From the NCBI GenBank assembly GCA_026745465.1, contig JACYXH010000019.1, positions 2,302,456-2,366,455 of the forward strand: a DNA stretch of 64,000 nucleotides. Direction: 5' to 3'. The DNA is from Lota lota (taxonomy: Eukaryota > Chordata > Actinopteri > Gadiformes > Lotidae). Below, piece after piece: positions 14,108 through 39,132 of this stretch (position 1 is the first letter of the stretch; each line of letters starts with the position of its first letter). The notes under the pieces were generated by a model. That model did not search any database. It was not told the DNA's origin and worked only from the letters and a program-made list of their open reading frames with translations. The translations under genes were made by a program, and so were the position numbers.

Positions 14108-14109
<2 letters not shown>

Positions 14110-14181
<72 letters not shown>
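14110..14181. repeat. (GT)n microsatellite
   Basis: About 36 units. Confidence 0.96.
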
Positions 14182-14182
<1 letters not shown>

Positions 14183-14311
14183 AAAATGTGCATAAACACC
14201 AGTATGCACACGTACAGCAAAGCGGTCAAGTGGGCGCATACTAATGTATGTATGTCTGTAGGCAAAGGAAAGTTACTTCCCTCTCCCTCTCTCCACTTTG
14301 TTCCTGTTCCA

Positions 14312-14325
14312 TTGGTTGCCATAGC
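14312..14325. promoter_or_regulatory. RFX X-box palindrome
   Basis: GTTGCCATAGCAAC is one base from the perfect symmetric RFX site GTTGCCATGGCAAC and fits both half-site consensuses. Confidence 0.55.
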
Positions 14326-14374
14326 AACCGTATACGTTCGCTACGTCCTATGTTATAGTGTCAGATTCTATCCG

Positions 14375-14376
14375 TC

Positions 14377-14421
<45 letters not shown>

Positions 14422-14526
14422 AACCCTCTCTACCACTCTATAGCTGATTCATTATACCTGCTGCTTTCTGCCCCTCTTCTCCACCCTCACGCTCTCTCTC
14501 GCTCTCTCTTTCTTTATCTCTCTCTC

Positions 14527-14590
<64 letters not shown>
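14375..14590. repeat. (CT)n and (AC)n runs
   Basis: CT at 14375-14419 and 14515-14562, then AC to 14594 with a break. Confidence 0.93.
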
Positions 14591-14594
<4 letters not shown>

Positions 14595-15542
14595 GCTCTC
14601 TCTTTTTTTTCTTCTCTGCAGCCCTCTCTCCTCTCCCTCTCTTTTCAGCCCACAGCTCTTTTGTACGTCCACATACGACAGAAACAAAACAACACGTCTC
14701 AGCTTTACATGCATCACTTTGACCAGTGAACAGAGCGCCTCTTCGTCAGCTAAACTGCCTTTGCGCTCTCCCCCCATTTTGGGCATTTGGCTCCGGTACC
14801 AACACGTTCGTCTGAGATGTAGATCGTCTTTGGCCTCAATCTACGCAATCTGGAGCAGGGGCCGGAATCTCTGGCTCCTTTGAACAAATCCCTTCATCAA
14901 CATCACACCAGGCTTCATCTCTAGACCACCCTCCACCACTCCCCCCCCCCCCCCCCCGACTTCCCTCTCTTCTCTGCTCCCATCCCGCCCGTCCTCCCCA
15001 AGTCCCTCCATCAGCACCACACCCTGCTTCATCTAGACCAGGATGGCAACATATCTTACACAACCTCCTCCACCCCCCTCTCTCTCTCCCCCTCCTCCAT
15101 CACTCCATCTTCCCCAACCCACTCCATGAGCATCACACGCGACAACTACACCTAGACAACATGTCCTATCCTAAGCCTACTCCAGCTTCCCTTTATCTCC
15201 TCCATCAGCCCCATCCCTCCAGCCTCCTCTACTCTTGCCATCATTTTCCGTGCTGCATCTACACAAAGCCAGCAATATGTTAAAGACTCTCCACTCCTCC
15301 TCCACCTCTATCTTCCCTCCTCTCTCCCTCATCTCATCACAGAGCCATTCACTCTTTTGCTAGACCGATGGCTCTGTCACTCTGTCGCTTATCTCTCAGC
15401 TGGAAGCCACTTAGTGGTAAATGGGTCGGTGGGTGTGACTGTGAGTAGGTGGATGGAGGGGGTGTGTGTGTCTGTGTGTTGGCCTATTTGGAGTAACGAT
15501 ATAGTGCTTTCTTTTTCTACGGTATACATTTTCGTTTTTACA

Positions 15543-15639
15543 GTGTGTGTGTGTGTGTGTGTGCGTGCGTGCATGCATGTGTGTGTGTGTGTGTGTTCGT
15601 GCTTGCATCCGTGTGTGTGTGTGTGAGTCTGCTTGTGTG

Positions 15640-15696
<57 letters not shown>

Positions 15697-15700
15697 TGGG
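15543..15700. repeat. (GT)n microsatellite, interrupted
   Basis: GT runs with GCATG and TTCGTG breaks; the longest is at 15639-15693. CT-rich DNA follows at 15800-15955. Confidence 0.95.
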
Positions 15701-16969
15701 CGTGTGTGTGTTTAATCATTATTGGGTATCTGGTATGATTAAGTGGGTTAATGTCACAGATCTCCTTTGGGGTTCCAGATCTGTTGCGTTCTTTTTCTTC
15801 ATCATCGCCATCTCTCTATCTCTCTGTCTCTACTTCTCTCCCTTTCTCTCTCTCACTCTCTCTCTACTTCTCTCCCTCTATCTCTCAGTTTCTACCTCTC
15901 TCCCTTTCTCTCTATCCCTCTCTCTCTACTTCTCTCCCTCTCTCTCTATCTCTACACCCATATATTACTGAACAAATGTCAATTTACATCGACGTCGTCT
16001 TGACTCCCTGGTCCACTACTAAAATATACATCAAGAAATCCCTCTCGACTCGCCACACGTCTCCTGATAAAAGAACCCTTCCGGACCCTTTCTTAAAGCA
16101 ATATGCCAGTGGTGTCGACCGTTTCCGATCAGGGATTCTAAAAGCTTCTGATCAGCTGCTCTTATTGGAAATAATCAGTGGTTCTGATTATGTCCGATCA
16201 GTGTTTCCGATCATTATTTTGGGGCTAAGGCACACCACGATCGAAGCCAGAAATTCAACACACACCAACTTAAAGTTCCAAGGAATGATTTTGAAACAAT
16301 GTCACGCTTATTATATTATTATTATTATTACTGTAACATTATACCTACATTTAATATATGCAGCTAGGTTGTAAGCAATAAGCCATTTCATAATATTTCC
16401 CACACAGAAAACTGTCAAAAAGGTTTAAGATCCTAGTCAAAAATATGTTTTGAAATGGAGCAGGAACATAGAATAATTCAACAATACTGAATCACATCCC
16501 CTAATAATATTGTAAATATGAACAACTTTTAATATTCTTGTTACTCACTCAGTGGCATTGCTGTAACCATAGGGATATCAAGTGTATCCCATAACGTTTC
16601 ACCTAGCCATGCCTCAAGGCACACCAGTGTTCACTGGCATACTGGTTGGAAACAACTGGTTCTCTTTATACTGGAATAAAAGTGATTACAAAGTGCTTAT
16701 GCATGAAAGCTGGCCTCATTAAATCTGAAGAGTTTCCACAAATTCAGCACCTTTGGTCAGAATTTATTGTTAAGAAATATTTTTGTACCTTTGACATTCC
16801 TTTGTTACTATAGCAATTTGAAGGCCATATGACACAGAGTTTACAGGCCTCTTAAATATTTTAAAGATGTCATGTGTGTGCGTGTGTGTATGTGTTTGTG
16901 TGTGTATCTCTTTGTGTGTTCCTTTTCTCTTGAAATCACCAAAGCATTGCCGAAACAAAATGCTTAGAG

Positions 16970-16971
<2 letters not shown>

Positions 16972-17020
<49 letters not shown>
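16972..17020. repeat. (AC)n microsatellite
   Basis: About 24 units. Confidence 0.96.
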
Positions 17021-17022
<2 letters not shown>

Positions 17023-17290
17023 GTTGTAAATCAGGGACATACAGAGAGCCGGAGGTAAAATTTGTGAGACCCAAACCGAGAAAGAGAGAGACAGAGATTA
17101 CACTTGACTGCAGACAGAGAAAAATAGAAGGAAAACTGGAAAGAGAGTTGGAAAGAAAGAGTGAAAAAGAGGGGGAGAGAGAGAAAGGGGAGAGAGAGAG
17201 ATGGAGAGAGAGGTTGGGTTTATTAAGTAATGGGATGAGGACTCAACAAATCAAATCAGGCTGAGGCTCCGTCATCCATCGCTTAGCGAA

Positions 17291-17302
17291 AACACACACA
17301 CA

Positions 17303-17368
<66 letters not shown>

Positions 17369-17470
17369 CACACACACATGCACACACACAAACAATACAT
17401 GCACATACACAGTCACATTATACACAAACACGCACACACACACACACGTACACACAAATGCATGTGCAAA
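17291..17470. repeat. (AC)n microsatellite, interrupted
   Basis: A long run at 17304-17367, then broken AC to about 17484. Confidence 0.95.
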
Positions 17471-18457
17471 AAAACACACACACATTCAAAGGCTATGCCA
17501 ATTGGCAAAGCAATCTTTAAGATTTACTGACCACTTGAAATGGATTAGGCCTTAGTTCTCTCTCTCTCTCTCTCTCTCTCCCCCCTCAAAAGTGTTGTGT
17601 TTTCAAACTTTGTGTGTTTGTGTGTGCACAAGTCTGTTTGTGTGTGCGAGCAGGGGCATCCAGGTGGGTAGCAGGTGTTTAGACCAAAGTAGATACATGT
17701 AGATGACAGCCGAATACATAGAAACATCCAGAAATACACGCAGACATCCTAGCATACACTACATACACACATACACTACACACGCCATACACACAGGTAG
17801 AATGTCTTAGCCTTATTAACACCTCGCTGTCCATTACACGGTAGGCTGAATGCAGAATGCAAGAAAGAAAGAAAGAACGAAAGAATGAATGAATGCATGA
17901 ACGAAGGAATGAAACGAAGGAACAAATTAATTAATTAATTAACGAACCAAAGAATGAAAGAAAATGAATTGGAGCAAGAAGATCGAAAGGCAGAATGAAT
18001 GAAAGAAAGAAAGAGACAGGAAAGAAAGCAAGCAACAAACAGAACAAAAAGAGCATATGATAATATAATGTGTGTTTGTGTAAACGCTACAGTGCGTCGA
18101 GGCGCAGCCTATGTGGGCAGGGTTTACACTAACTAGCGCTCCAGAATGCGACCATGCGGGGAAAACATGCTGCTTACATAAGAACAATATTCACTTTTCA
18201 AGCCGCTCCGTGGCCCCGCCTTAGCAACCCTTTATAGAGTACAGTTATGTGTTTACGATGTTAATGTGTTTAATGCAGAACTGTGGTAATCCATGCGCTC
18301 CGGGACACGCCACTCGGTCACCCTTGAACACGCTGCCATGCATACGTGCTGAATTGACACATAACGCGCACGCACGCGCTTCCACACATTATCATATATA
18401 ATGTGTGGCGCAGAGGGGACGAAGTGAGGAGAGGGGGGAGTTGACGTTGGGCGGTTT

Positions 18458-19400
18458 GAGTAGATGGCGGTGCGTTGGGTGGTGGTTGGTTGGCTGGGGG
18501 TTGGGTGGTGGTTGGCTGGTGGTTGGGTGGTGGTTGGCTGGCGGTTGGGTGGTTGTTGGGTGGATGGGTGGTGGTTGGCTGGTGGTTGGGTGGTTGTTGG
18601 GTGGATGGGTGGCGGTTGGGCGGTGGTTGGGTGGTGGTTGGGTGGTGGTTGGCTGATGGTTGGCTGGTGGTTGGGTGGTGGGTGGTGGTTGGGTGATTGT
18701 GTGGTGGTTGGGTGGGTGGTGGATGGGTGGTGGTTGTGTGGTGGTTGTGTGGTGGTTGGGTGGTTGGGTGGATGGGTGGTGGTTGGGTGGATGGGTGGTG
18801 GTTCTGTGGTGGTTGGGTGGTGGTTGGGTGGATGGGTGGTGGTTGGGTGGTGGTTGGGTGGTGGGTGGTGGTTGGGTGATGGTTGGGTGGGTGGTGGATG
18901 GGTGGTGGTTGGGTGGGTGGTGGATGGATGGTGGTTGGGTGGTGGTTGGGTGGGTGGGTGGGTGGTGGTTCTGTGGTGGTTGGGTGGTGGTTGGGTGGTG
19001 GTTGGGTGGGTGGTGGATGGGTGGTGGTTGGGTGGGTGGGTGGTGGTTGTGTGGTGGTTGGGTGGATGGCTGGTGGTTGGGTGGATGGGTGGTGGTTGTG
19101 TGGTGGTTGGGTGATTGTTGGTGGTTGGGTGGATGGGTGGTGGTTGTGTGGTGGTTGGGTGGTTGTGTGGTGGTTGGGTGGTGGTTGGGTGGATGGGTGG
19201 TGGTTGGGTGGATGGGTGGTGGTTGTGTGGTGGTTGTGTGGTGGTTGTGTGGTGGTTGGGTGGTGGTTGGGTGGTTGTGTGGTGGTTGGGTGATGGTTGG
19301 GTGGATGGGTGGTGGTTGGGTGGTTGTGTGGTGGTTGGGTGGTTGTGTGGTGGTTGGGTGGTGGTTGTGTGGATGGGTGGCGGTTGGGTGGTGGTTGATT
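18458..19400. repeat. G-rich minisatellite, about 0.95 kb
   Basis: It is built from GGGTGGTGGTT (11 nt) and variants such as GGATGGGTGGTGGTT, GGTTGTGTGGT and GGCTGGTGGTT. The + strand is nearly C-free. Long open frames through it (for example a His/Pro/Thr/Gln-rich one on the minus strand) are artefacts of the repeat. It lies 1.2 kb upstream of the first visible slc8a exon. Confidence 0.95.
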
Positions 19401-20060
19401 GCGTGAGAGCGAGGCCTGATGTCAGCTGGGGAGAGTAGCTTGGTGGTTAGTGTAGCAGGACAGCATGTGTTCATCTGAAGAGATATGCAGTGCTTGTGAG
19501 TGTAGGCACATGGGGAATGGGATTCCTGTTTCTGTGTGTGTGTATGTGAGTGTGTGCGTGTCTGTGCTTGCGTGCATGACGTGTTTTCCCTTGTCCTCGG
19601 TTTTCTGCTCTTGACTATGTATGTTACATTAATCAATCAGAGTGTGTGTGTGTGTGTGTACTTGGGCCCCCAGTGAGGCTGAGGTCTAAGCCCCCACATC
19701 TAACAACAGCCGGGCGTTTATGCACATGTCCTTTCTACCCCCTCTCTCTCTCTGTCTTCCCCTCCGTCACTATGTCTACCCTGTCCCTTTTCTCATCCCT
19801 CTCTCTTCTCTCTCTTCTAAACTGCCTCCTGCCTCTATCTCACATTTTCTCTCCCTCCATCTCTCTCTCTCCTCATCTCTCTCGTGCTGTACTCCTCTCA
19901 TTCGTCCCTCTCTCATCCTTTCATCTCCATCTTAAATTCAATTTTACGCAGCTTTATTGGCGGGGCTGACGAGTCACAAGCCAAGACAGTTTTCAACACA
20001 GTACGTAGAATGCACACAGATTAAACCAAAGTGTCTGTGTTGTGTGTGTGTATATGTGTA

Positions 20061-20177
<117 letters not shown>

Positions 20178-20519
20178 GGCTTTCTGGATGAGTTGGTTTA
20201 AAATGGCCTATCTGTCCCTCTTGGTTCGATCAGAGCCAATGGAAGTTCAGCTCTCGTTATCCAACCCCTAGAGTGACATCACATCCTTTTCTCTCTGGCT
20301 AACCAGGATTGGCTCACCCTGCCCACTTCTGTTCCTCTCTCAGTCACAGAAACTTGCAGATCCATTGCAGCAACATGACCCTCAGTCATCGGGGTCTGAC
20401 AATCAGACCCTCTTGACTCATGTTTTGGGTTAGGTTGTGTTGGTAAGCAGGTTCAGGAAAATGTTAAACTGTAAACTAATATTTAATGAACAAATATTCT
20501 CTCACCCTATTCTATTTTA

Positions 20520-20523
<4 letters not shown>

Positions 20524-20566
<43 letters not shown>
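20524..20566 (+). repeat. (CT)n tract at a slc8a splice acceptor
   Basis: About 21 CT units ending 15 nt before the exon; it serves as the polypyrimidine tract. Confidence 0.95.
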
Positions 20567-20569
<3 letters not shown>

Positions 20570-20581
20570 TCCGGCTAACAG

Positions 20582-31585
<11,004 letters not shown>

Positions 31586-31769
31586 AGCGGGTTCGAAGGG
31601 GGGCGGAGTCAACGGTGACGATGGTGGGGGGGGGGGTGGGGTGGGGGGGGGGGAGGGCTGTTCTTGCTCGGGCTCCTCTACATTCTGTTGGATACATCGC
31701 AGGGTTTTTGAAAGGCCGGAAAAGGTGGTGTGGGTGTGGACAACAATGTTGGGTGCCTGGCCAATGGTG

Positions 31770-31770
<1 letters not shown>

Positions 31771-31801
<31 letters not shown>
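31771..31801. repeat. Poly-G tract (about 31)
   Basis: In the presumed slc8a 3'UTR, with a broken G-rich block at 31625-31653 just before it. Confidence 0.9.
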
Positions 31802-31846
31802 CTGGTGTGTAGGGACATTAGTAGAGGTTTGGGGTGGGGACTTGAA

Positions 31847-31852
31847 AATAAA
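31847..31852 (+). terminator. Candidate poly(A) signal for slc8a (proximal)
   Basis: AATAAA lies 262 nt after the slc8a stop codon, in a G-rich stretch. It would give a short 3'UTR that still contains the long poly-G tract. Confidence 0.3.
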
Positions 31853-32615
31853 AGGCAGGTGTGGAGGGTAGGAGGAGGAGGGGGGAGTGGAGGGTTAACC
31901 CACAAGGGAAATGTACTGCCACAGTTCAAAGAGGGAGAGAGGGTGGAGGTAGGATGGGGAGGAGGGGTGGGGGTGGTTGACATGAAATGGCTGAGCGGTT
32001 GGGCTAGGGTGGAGAGCAGAGGTGGGGGTGAGGGGTGACAGCAGGCTCTGGAGAGGAGGGGAGGGGTTTGAGAAAGGAGAGGAGAGGAAAGAGATGATAC
32101 GAAAGGAGTGGAGAGGAAAGAGGAGACAAAATTATAAGAAAGGAGAAGAGACAAGAGGAAAGAGGAGATGAGTTGATAAGAGTGGAGAGGAGAGATGATA
32201 CATGCTGAATGTGGTCCTATAGATTTCGGCTTGCACCTACTCAGTATTGCTGGCACAGAAATCAATTAGAAACGCAAAGGTCAACAGAGAGAAAGAGAGA
32301 TAGTAGGAGAGATATAGTGGGAGCAAGGGAGAAAGAAGGGGAGATCCAATAGAAACCCAAAGGGCTACAGAGAAAAAGAGATAGTGGGAGAGAGAGAGAG
32401 AGATATACTGGTAGAGAGTCAGAGATTGTGGGGGAGAGAGAGAGAGAGAGAGAGAGAAGGAGATTGTGGGAGAGAGAGCGTGAAAGAGAAAAATAAGGAG
32501 GGAAGACAGGATAGATAAAGTCTTCCCCTTTCTTCTTTCTCTCCATCCATCTCATGTCTCTCTTTGTTGCTCTGTGACCCTCGGACCGCTCATCGCCATG
32601 GAAACAAGAAACCGA

Positions 32616-32635
32616 CCCCCCCCCCCCCCCCCCCC
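32616..32635. repeat. Poly-C tract (about 20)
   Basis: An unbroken C run. Confidence 0.9.
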
Positions 32636-33171
32636 ACTTCCCGACAAGGACGCTTTCTACACACATAAACACAAACACACACATTGTAGACACGCACACA
32701 CCATCAGAATCTCTAGAACTGTCTTGACTTTGTTCCGTCCGTTTCCCACAGTTGTGTCTCGATGTCGTCAATAATCAATAATAACTGACGCCACCGGTTG
32801 GAACGCTCGCGTCTTCAGCAGCAACTTCCACTGTATCCCACAGTGACAGAGTCCAAAGATCTCCTCAGATAATTCACATCCTATTGGTTTACAATCAATG
32901 TGTTTATGGCGGTGGCTGGGTAAAAAATACATCGGTTGGAATTATCAGGAGGCAAAGATGGGAGCCGGAGGGCAGTGAATGTGGTTGTGTCATCGATATA
33001 CACATTAATATTATGTCCAGTGTTGAAAGTGAAAGTGAAAGTGAAACCAGCCAGTAAACTGATGAATAGGGGTCTGGTCTCCATCAAGAGAACACAGAGA
33101 CCTGTTTCGGAACGTACAAAGACAGAGGTTGGATCGAGCACCTTCCAAAATGGCGTGCACATGGACGCAAA

Positions 33172-33172
<1 letters not shown>

Positions 33173-33259
<87 letters not shown>
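33173..33259. repeat. (AC)n microsatellite
   Basis: About 43 units. Confidence 0.97.
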
Positions 33260-33262
<3 letters not shown>

Positions 33263-33430
33263 TACACACACAAGGCTATTGGCTGTGAGGAGCCCTCAGG
33301 TGCATCAACTGGAGTGGGTTGACGCTAAACTGAAAGGTTTACCTACAGAGTGGAGGAGAACTGACACAATAACAAGCCGCTGTTATTTTCTAGCTCTTCT
33401 TCTTCCTCCTCAATACGTTTACGACAACAT

Positions 33431-33432
<2 letters not shown>

Positions 33433-33469
<37 letters not shown>
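33433..33469. repeat. Poly-C tract (about 37)
   Basis: An unbroken C run. Confidence 0.9.
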
Positions 33470-33470
<1 letters not shown>

Positions 33471-35526
33471 AGGACATCGAACCCCTTTTCCCACCACTTC
33501 TTTTTATTTCTCTTCTGCTCTCCTCTCTGCCTGTATACACTGTGCAACGCATCCGTCCCCCCACCCCCCACACACAAAGACACACACACACACACACACA
33601 CTGTCTCAGTGTGTGATGCCATCTCCTCTAGTGACTCAATATGTACTGTACAGAATGTGTACATAGCACACTCTGCACCCCCAACTTCCTCTTGCCTTAC
33701 AGCTTCCTGCCACATAGAGGTCCTTGCGTCGTTGTGTCAAAGTTTATAGTATTAAACTACTTGTAGTCAAACCCTGCCCCCATCTATTCTCCAGCCAATC
33801 CGCTGCCAAACCATCCTGCCTCCCTTATTAAAGCCAATCAACAATTCCAAACCCCTCCCAGTTTTTAATTTGTCAAGACAAATGTATGGTGTTGGTTGTT
33901 GATGTTGTACTTTGTAACTGTAAAAAAGAAACCTCATAGGTATGATAACAATGAGAGCACGATAGCTACGGATGGACCAAAGTGTTTGGATGTGGATTTG
34001 AAAAAGAAAATACTAAACGGAGGACATGGAGGGAATGGGAAGTTAAAAATGAAAGTATGAAACGGGGGCTTTTACTTTGAATGTTGTCTAGATCATGGAA
34101 TAATACAGACATACAAGATAAATGGGAAAAGAGAAAAGATCACAATCTGATTCTGTTTGAAGTTGAAAAGGTTGATAGAAATAAGTGATTGAGTTTGGTA
34201 CTTTGCAACTAAAACATCCTAAACAACTAGCTACTCAAGTAGTCTGGCTAAGAATGGTTGGTTTGGGTTGAAATCTAAGCTTTTATCTTAACCTAAAGCT
34301 GTCTGAATGGGGAAAGGGAGAGAGCTGGAGCTCGGCAACTCCACCAACTGACACAATGTTAATTAGCCTAGCCAGTCATGAGTGGTATTGAAGGACGTCC
34401 TCTCTGGACCAATCAAAATGAAGGATTACATTGGTGTCGACGGTGCCAAGGAATACACACACTTATGATGATGAGGAGAATGGAGTGGGAAGCCATTATG
34501 AAGATACTGACCAGGATGATGGTGACAACGAAGACGACAATAGCAATGACCATATGCTTTGTTTCTATATGATCATGTAAATGATTTTTAGTTATGTATG
34601 TGAGATAACACTACCAGGTGTTTAGTGTGTCCAGTACTAACTAGCCCTCTCCTCTGTATACACGCAAACCCACACACACATTTTACTTTTTACACGATCA
34701 ATAAGGACATTTCTCTCAAACAAAGCTGGAGAACAGGATATTTGATCACTATGACATCGGTGATGGTGGGGAAAAGGGGCTCTGTTTTGAGTCAAAGACA
34801 CCATGGATACAGCAATTAATGTTCCTTTAAAATGGAGACATACAATTCCCCACAATTTTAAGGACATTGTGTTCCATGTCACCTGTGATGATAGCATTAT
34901 GGCGCCTAAGATTGTGAACAGGAGAATGCCCGTCCTTACTGAAACAAAAAAGGTAGGGAACACAAGTACAGTTCTCATATTAGGTTCAAGTACTGCCTCT
35001 TTGGACCATTGTACATTTTAACATTTAACAACTACCACGGCTGGACATTAAACAGTCAGAACGAGACATCCTTTACAAATATGTTAGGATCGGGATTTTT
35101 TTTAAGATCTGGTCATTGTGTCAAGGTCTGTGGTATGTGTGTTGGCAGAGTAGATACATCAATTTCCGTGTTGATTAGTTATTGTTTTTCAAAACTTTAA
35201 TGTGTCATATTTCATCCAATTCAAAATTGCAACTGAAAAATGTATGTTGAACATGTGTTTCCATGGATACCGTTTTTTTTTTACGTCCTCATAATGACGA
35301 GAGACCAACTTTACAATATATGTCCAAAAGTGGAAAGAAACGCCAAGTTTTTATCTAAAAGTTACATTTGCACCATAGCATGGACATAGCCTTTTTTTGG
35401 GAATTAGTTTGTCATTTACGCATGTTGTGTGTATACATATTTATATTTATGTGTATGGATGTTCGTACCACGCCCAACTTATTACATGACTGAGAGTCCA
35501 CTTCGTAACCATTACCACTTTCGTTT

Positions 35527-35657
<131 letters not shown>

Positions 35658-35903
35658 AATCCCAAGGTCTGCTCATTATACATATTTCAAGCTAACAATC
35701 CACCGACCATGGCATCTGTACGAGTTCACGCGCCGTTTCGTACAATTTAAATACAGATTCAACGCACTTGGTCATAGCAGGGGGAATCAAATGGGCTATG
35801 CTACACTGCAAGCTACGAGCATGTCTTGTCAAGATGTATGTGTTTTATGAATGTGTAAGAATGAGGGGGTAGCGTGTAGTGGAGAGGTCCCTGGCGTGAT
35901 AAA

Positions 35904-36173
35904 AAATGCTAGTGTAGTTGGGCAAGCGTTCTTGGAACTAGATACAAACGCCAGAGCACTAGCACCATGGTAATTTAGTTAGCATGTGGAACTTTAAGCT
36001 AGCATGGAGAGTCTTTAGTTATTTAACAATTAATGCTGAGCATGGTTATGAAGATCTGCAATGTTTAAAATGCAGGCAGTCTTGGCACTAGATACAAACG
36101 CCAGAGTTCTGGAGCTAGAGTCAGCCAATTAGGATCAGTTTGTAGAGATTTTGGCTCTAAATGCTAGTGTAGT
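35904..36173. repeat. Pair of dispersed direct repeats
   Basis: CTTGGNACTAGATACAAACG plus CCAGAG occurs at 35931 and 36081 (offset 150). AAATGCTAGTGTAGT occurs at 35904 and 36159 (offset 255). Non-simple sequence, so possibly a decayed duplication. Confidence 0.8.
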
Positions 36174-36522
36174 CGACCACATACAATATTTTGTCAATCA
36201 TTTAATAAGCTATAGTTTTGAACTACTACACACACTTAGCGATATTGTGTTCCATCCCATGGGGGTGGGTAACAGACTAAACCACAACCAGGCGTCAAGA
36301 GGCGAATGATAGCGCAAAGATTAAAACTGTGATATTTTAAGGAATCACTACGGGGGCTCAGTACATGCACTGATAAGTGTGCACGTACATGCCAGCACAT
36401 CTCACTCCAACCCAGTGAGAAGGAAATGGAAACCATATCCGTAACCTTTTTTTTTCCTCCTGTTGCTTAGCGACCGTTTGTCTCAACAAGCCATTATCTT
36501 CTTGACTGTTGAGGGTGCATGT

Positions 36523-36565
<43 letters not shown>

Positions 36566-36955
36566 AGCTCTATGTTGTTTTAGCAGGATTTAACTTTCAT
36601 GTTAATGTGCCCCTTCTCGCAGAATGAGTCTATACTGTATATGCTTAGATTTGACTCATATTTGTGTGTGTATGTTTGTCTTTTGTCTATGCATGTCCTC
36701 TGTGCATTTGCATGTCTAAGTTTGGATGTGTGTGTGTGTCTGCTTTAATCTGCTTATAAGGGCTAACCCAGTGTCCTTGGAAAAGTCCCATATACTGACA
36801 CGAGAGAGGGTGTGTGTATGTGTTACTATTAATTTTACATTGTGTGCAGCGTGCACAAGTGTGCACTGTAAGCGATGGTTGTGCATGCGACAGTTCAGTT
36901 TAGCGCATCAATGTGTTATTTTTAGCATTTTCTTTCATTGATATTCTGTAATGTC

Positions 36956-36957
<2 letters not shown>

Positions 36958-37044
<87 letters not shown>
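36958..37044. repeat. (AC)n microsatellite
   Basis: About 43 units; a smaller (GT)n lies at 36524-36562. Confidence 0.97.
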
Positions 37045-37045
<1 letters not shown>

Positions 37046-37725
37046 TATACATATATCATGTAATTTAGTTGACTCTAGGCTCATCTTTTTCTTCTGTTTA
37101 TTTCCTCCTCATTCCTCTCTCCACCCTCAATCTCTCGACATTCCACACACCAGTAGGCGCACAACAGAGCTCATTCATTAATTTCACTGTCCAATGTATG
37201 TCTTTTTTTCCCACGTCATATCATGCAAGCCCTTTTCATGAAGAGGTTAGACAACTTCACAAAGTGCTTTTTGATATTGATTAATCGTGTTATATTATTT
37301 TCATTATTTCAATTGTCTTTTTATTATTATTTTGTTTGTATTAGGTTGTGTAATTTTGTTGTTATTTCTGTGATGTCTCAGTTATGTTTAAAGTAAGCCC
37401 TCAAAGAGAGTATAAGTAGGTAAAGTAGATTATTTATGAATTACGATACTAAAAATGGTTCTCTCATCCACATTTTTCTATGTACCTCAGTGTATGTGTG
37501 CGTGCGTGCGTGTGTTCCACGCACATGCCACTCCATCCCATCCAGTGTGTCGATGCATGAAACGTACAAAAAAAACTCATCTTGGATACAGTGTTGACCT
37601 TGGAAAAATGTGTTGTAGAAGAGACTACAGTATTTTTAAAAGCGTGGAGATGAAATTGAAATGACAAAAAAAGATATATAGATGTTTACGATGACCAAAC
37701 TTTTTTCTGTCGTTCTCTTAAATGA

Positions 37726-37731
37726 AATAAA
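37726..37731 (+). terminator. Candidate distal poly(A) signal
   Basis: AATAAA is followed within 35 nt by a GT/T-rich element (TTGTGTTCGGTTTCTTTGTTG), the arrangement of a real cleavage site. Upstream from about 33700 the DNA is A/T-rich and lower in simple repeats, compatible with a long slc8a 3'UTR or another transcript. Confidence 0.35.
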
Positions 37732-38993
37732 AAAAGTGGACTGGGAAAAGCTAATTCATTGTGTTCGGTTTCTTTGTTGAAACTCAACAGGTCTTTGGCT
37801 TTATAGTCAAAGTCATGCGATTGATTGACAAATGGTCAGTGAAATTGTCACCATATTTCCATAATACCATATGAATATCCAATCTATTAGTCATTCATTA
37901 GCATTTGCTAATACCAAATTAACAGTCAGGCTTAAGAAATTAAGAAATATGGAACACTATATTATCTTTCTCTTAATTCATTACAACTTTGAACTGTTCC
38001 ATTCTCAGGGCCCTCCGTCACTTTTATTAAAATAGCCTACACAATCATATGCCAGGCTTACAGTTTAAGTGTATGGTGTGATGGCATTTGTGTCTCATTG
38101 GCACTTTTAAAGAGTTCAAGTTCACTTCGAGGTTTATAAATAACAATGTTCACGTCGACCGTCTCCCACGCACACGCTGCAAACAGTGCAACACATTTTT
38201 CTAGGACATTTTCTCTGAAGTGCTCTCTTATTGGTAATAGCTGGGTGCTTTTCCTCATGACGCTGGGGTCAGTTAGAATATAAACCATTTTTTTTGTGTC
38301 GACCAAGGTCTTTCTTTTTAAACGAAGCCGCGGCTATGTGAAACAGGGTTTTTAAAATGGTAACAATGACATGTTTAATGTTTAAATATCAACTTCCTGA
38401 CAGGTCATGCTTTAACCCATTTTAGTTTTACAGCTATTGTGGAATGCAATTAATTGGGGGCCTTTTTAATCCATGTGTCAATCTTTACGTATTTCGTTCC
38501 GCTTTTCGGCACCATGAGCCGAGGGCTAAAACTGCCCCTTTTACGATTTGCAATGTAAAACAGCGGGGCAGCTTAATAACGCATTAATATATCAAGTAAA
38601 GAGAAGGTCGCCACCACTGTGTACTACTGTATTATGTTGTTGGCTGGGCTTTTATGGGTAATAAAACGTTTCAAAATCCAAGCACAGCAACATCGCCACC
38701 TCCTGTGAGACATGTGTAATTGCTACATATGGCAATTGCCACTTGATTTATTTTTCGTTTTTTACCATTTAATAAGGTTAAAAATGTATTTAATTATATT
38801 TATACATTTCCGTAAGGACACACACACACACACACACACCTGTTGAAACAACTTGCCAAATTGAGGGGGATACACTCAAACAAACAAATTAACAGCGCGC
38901 TTCATAATAAGTGCAGGTGTGAACATGTGTGTGCGCGTCGTGTTCTTTCAAGCATGCACGTTTCAGACAGACAGGCCTACAGAGAATACCCCC

Positions 38994-39132
<139 letters not shown>

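Noticed and set aside
18392..19636. 414-residue His/Pro/Thr/Gln-rich open frame on the minus strand
   Set aside because: It is the translation of the G-rich minisatellite. All frames through the array are open on both strands, and no splice or start context supports a gene.
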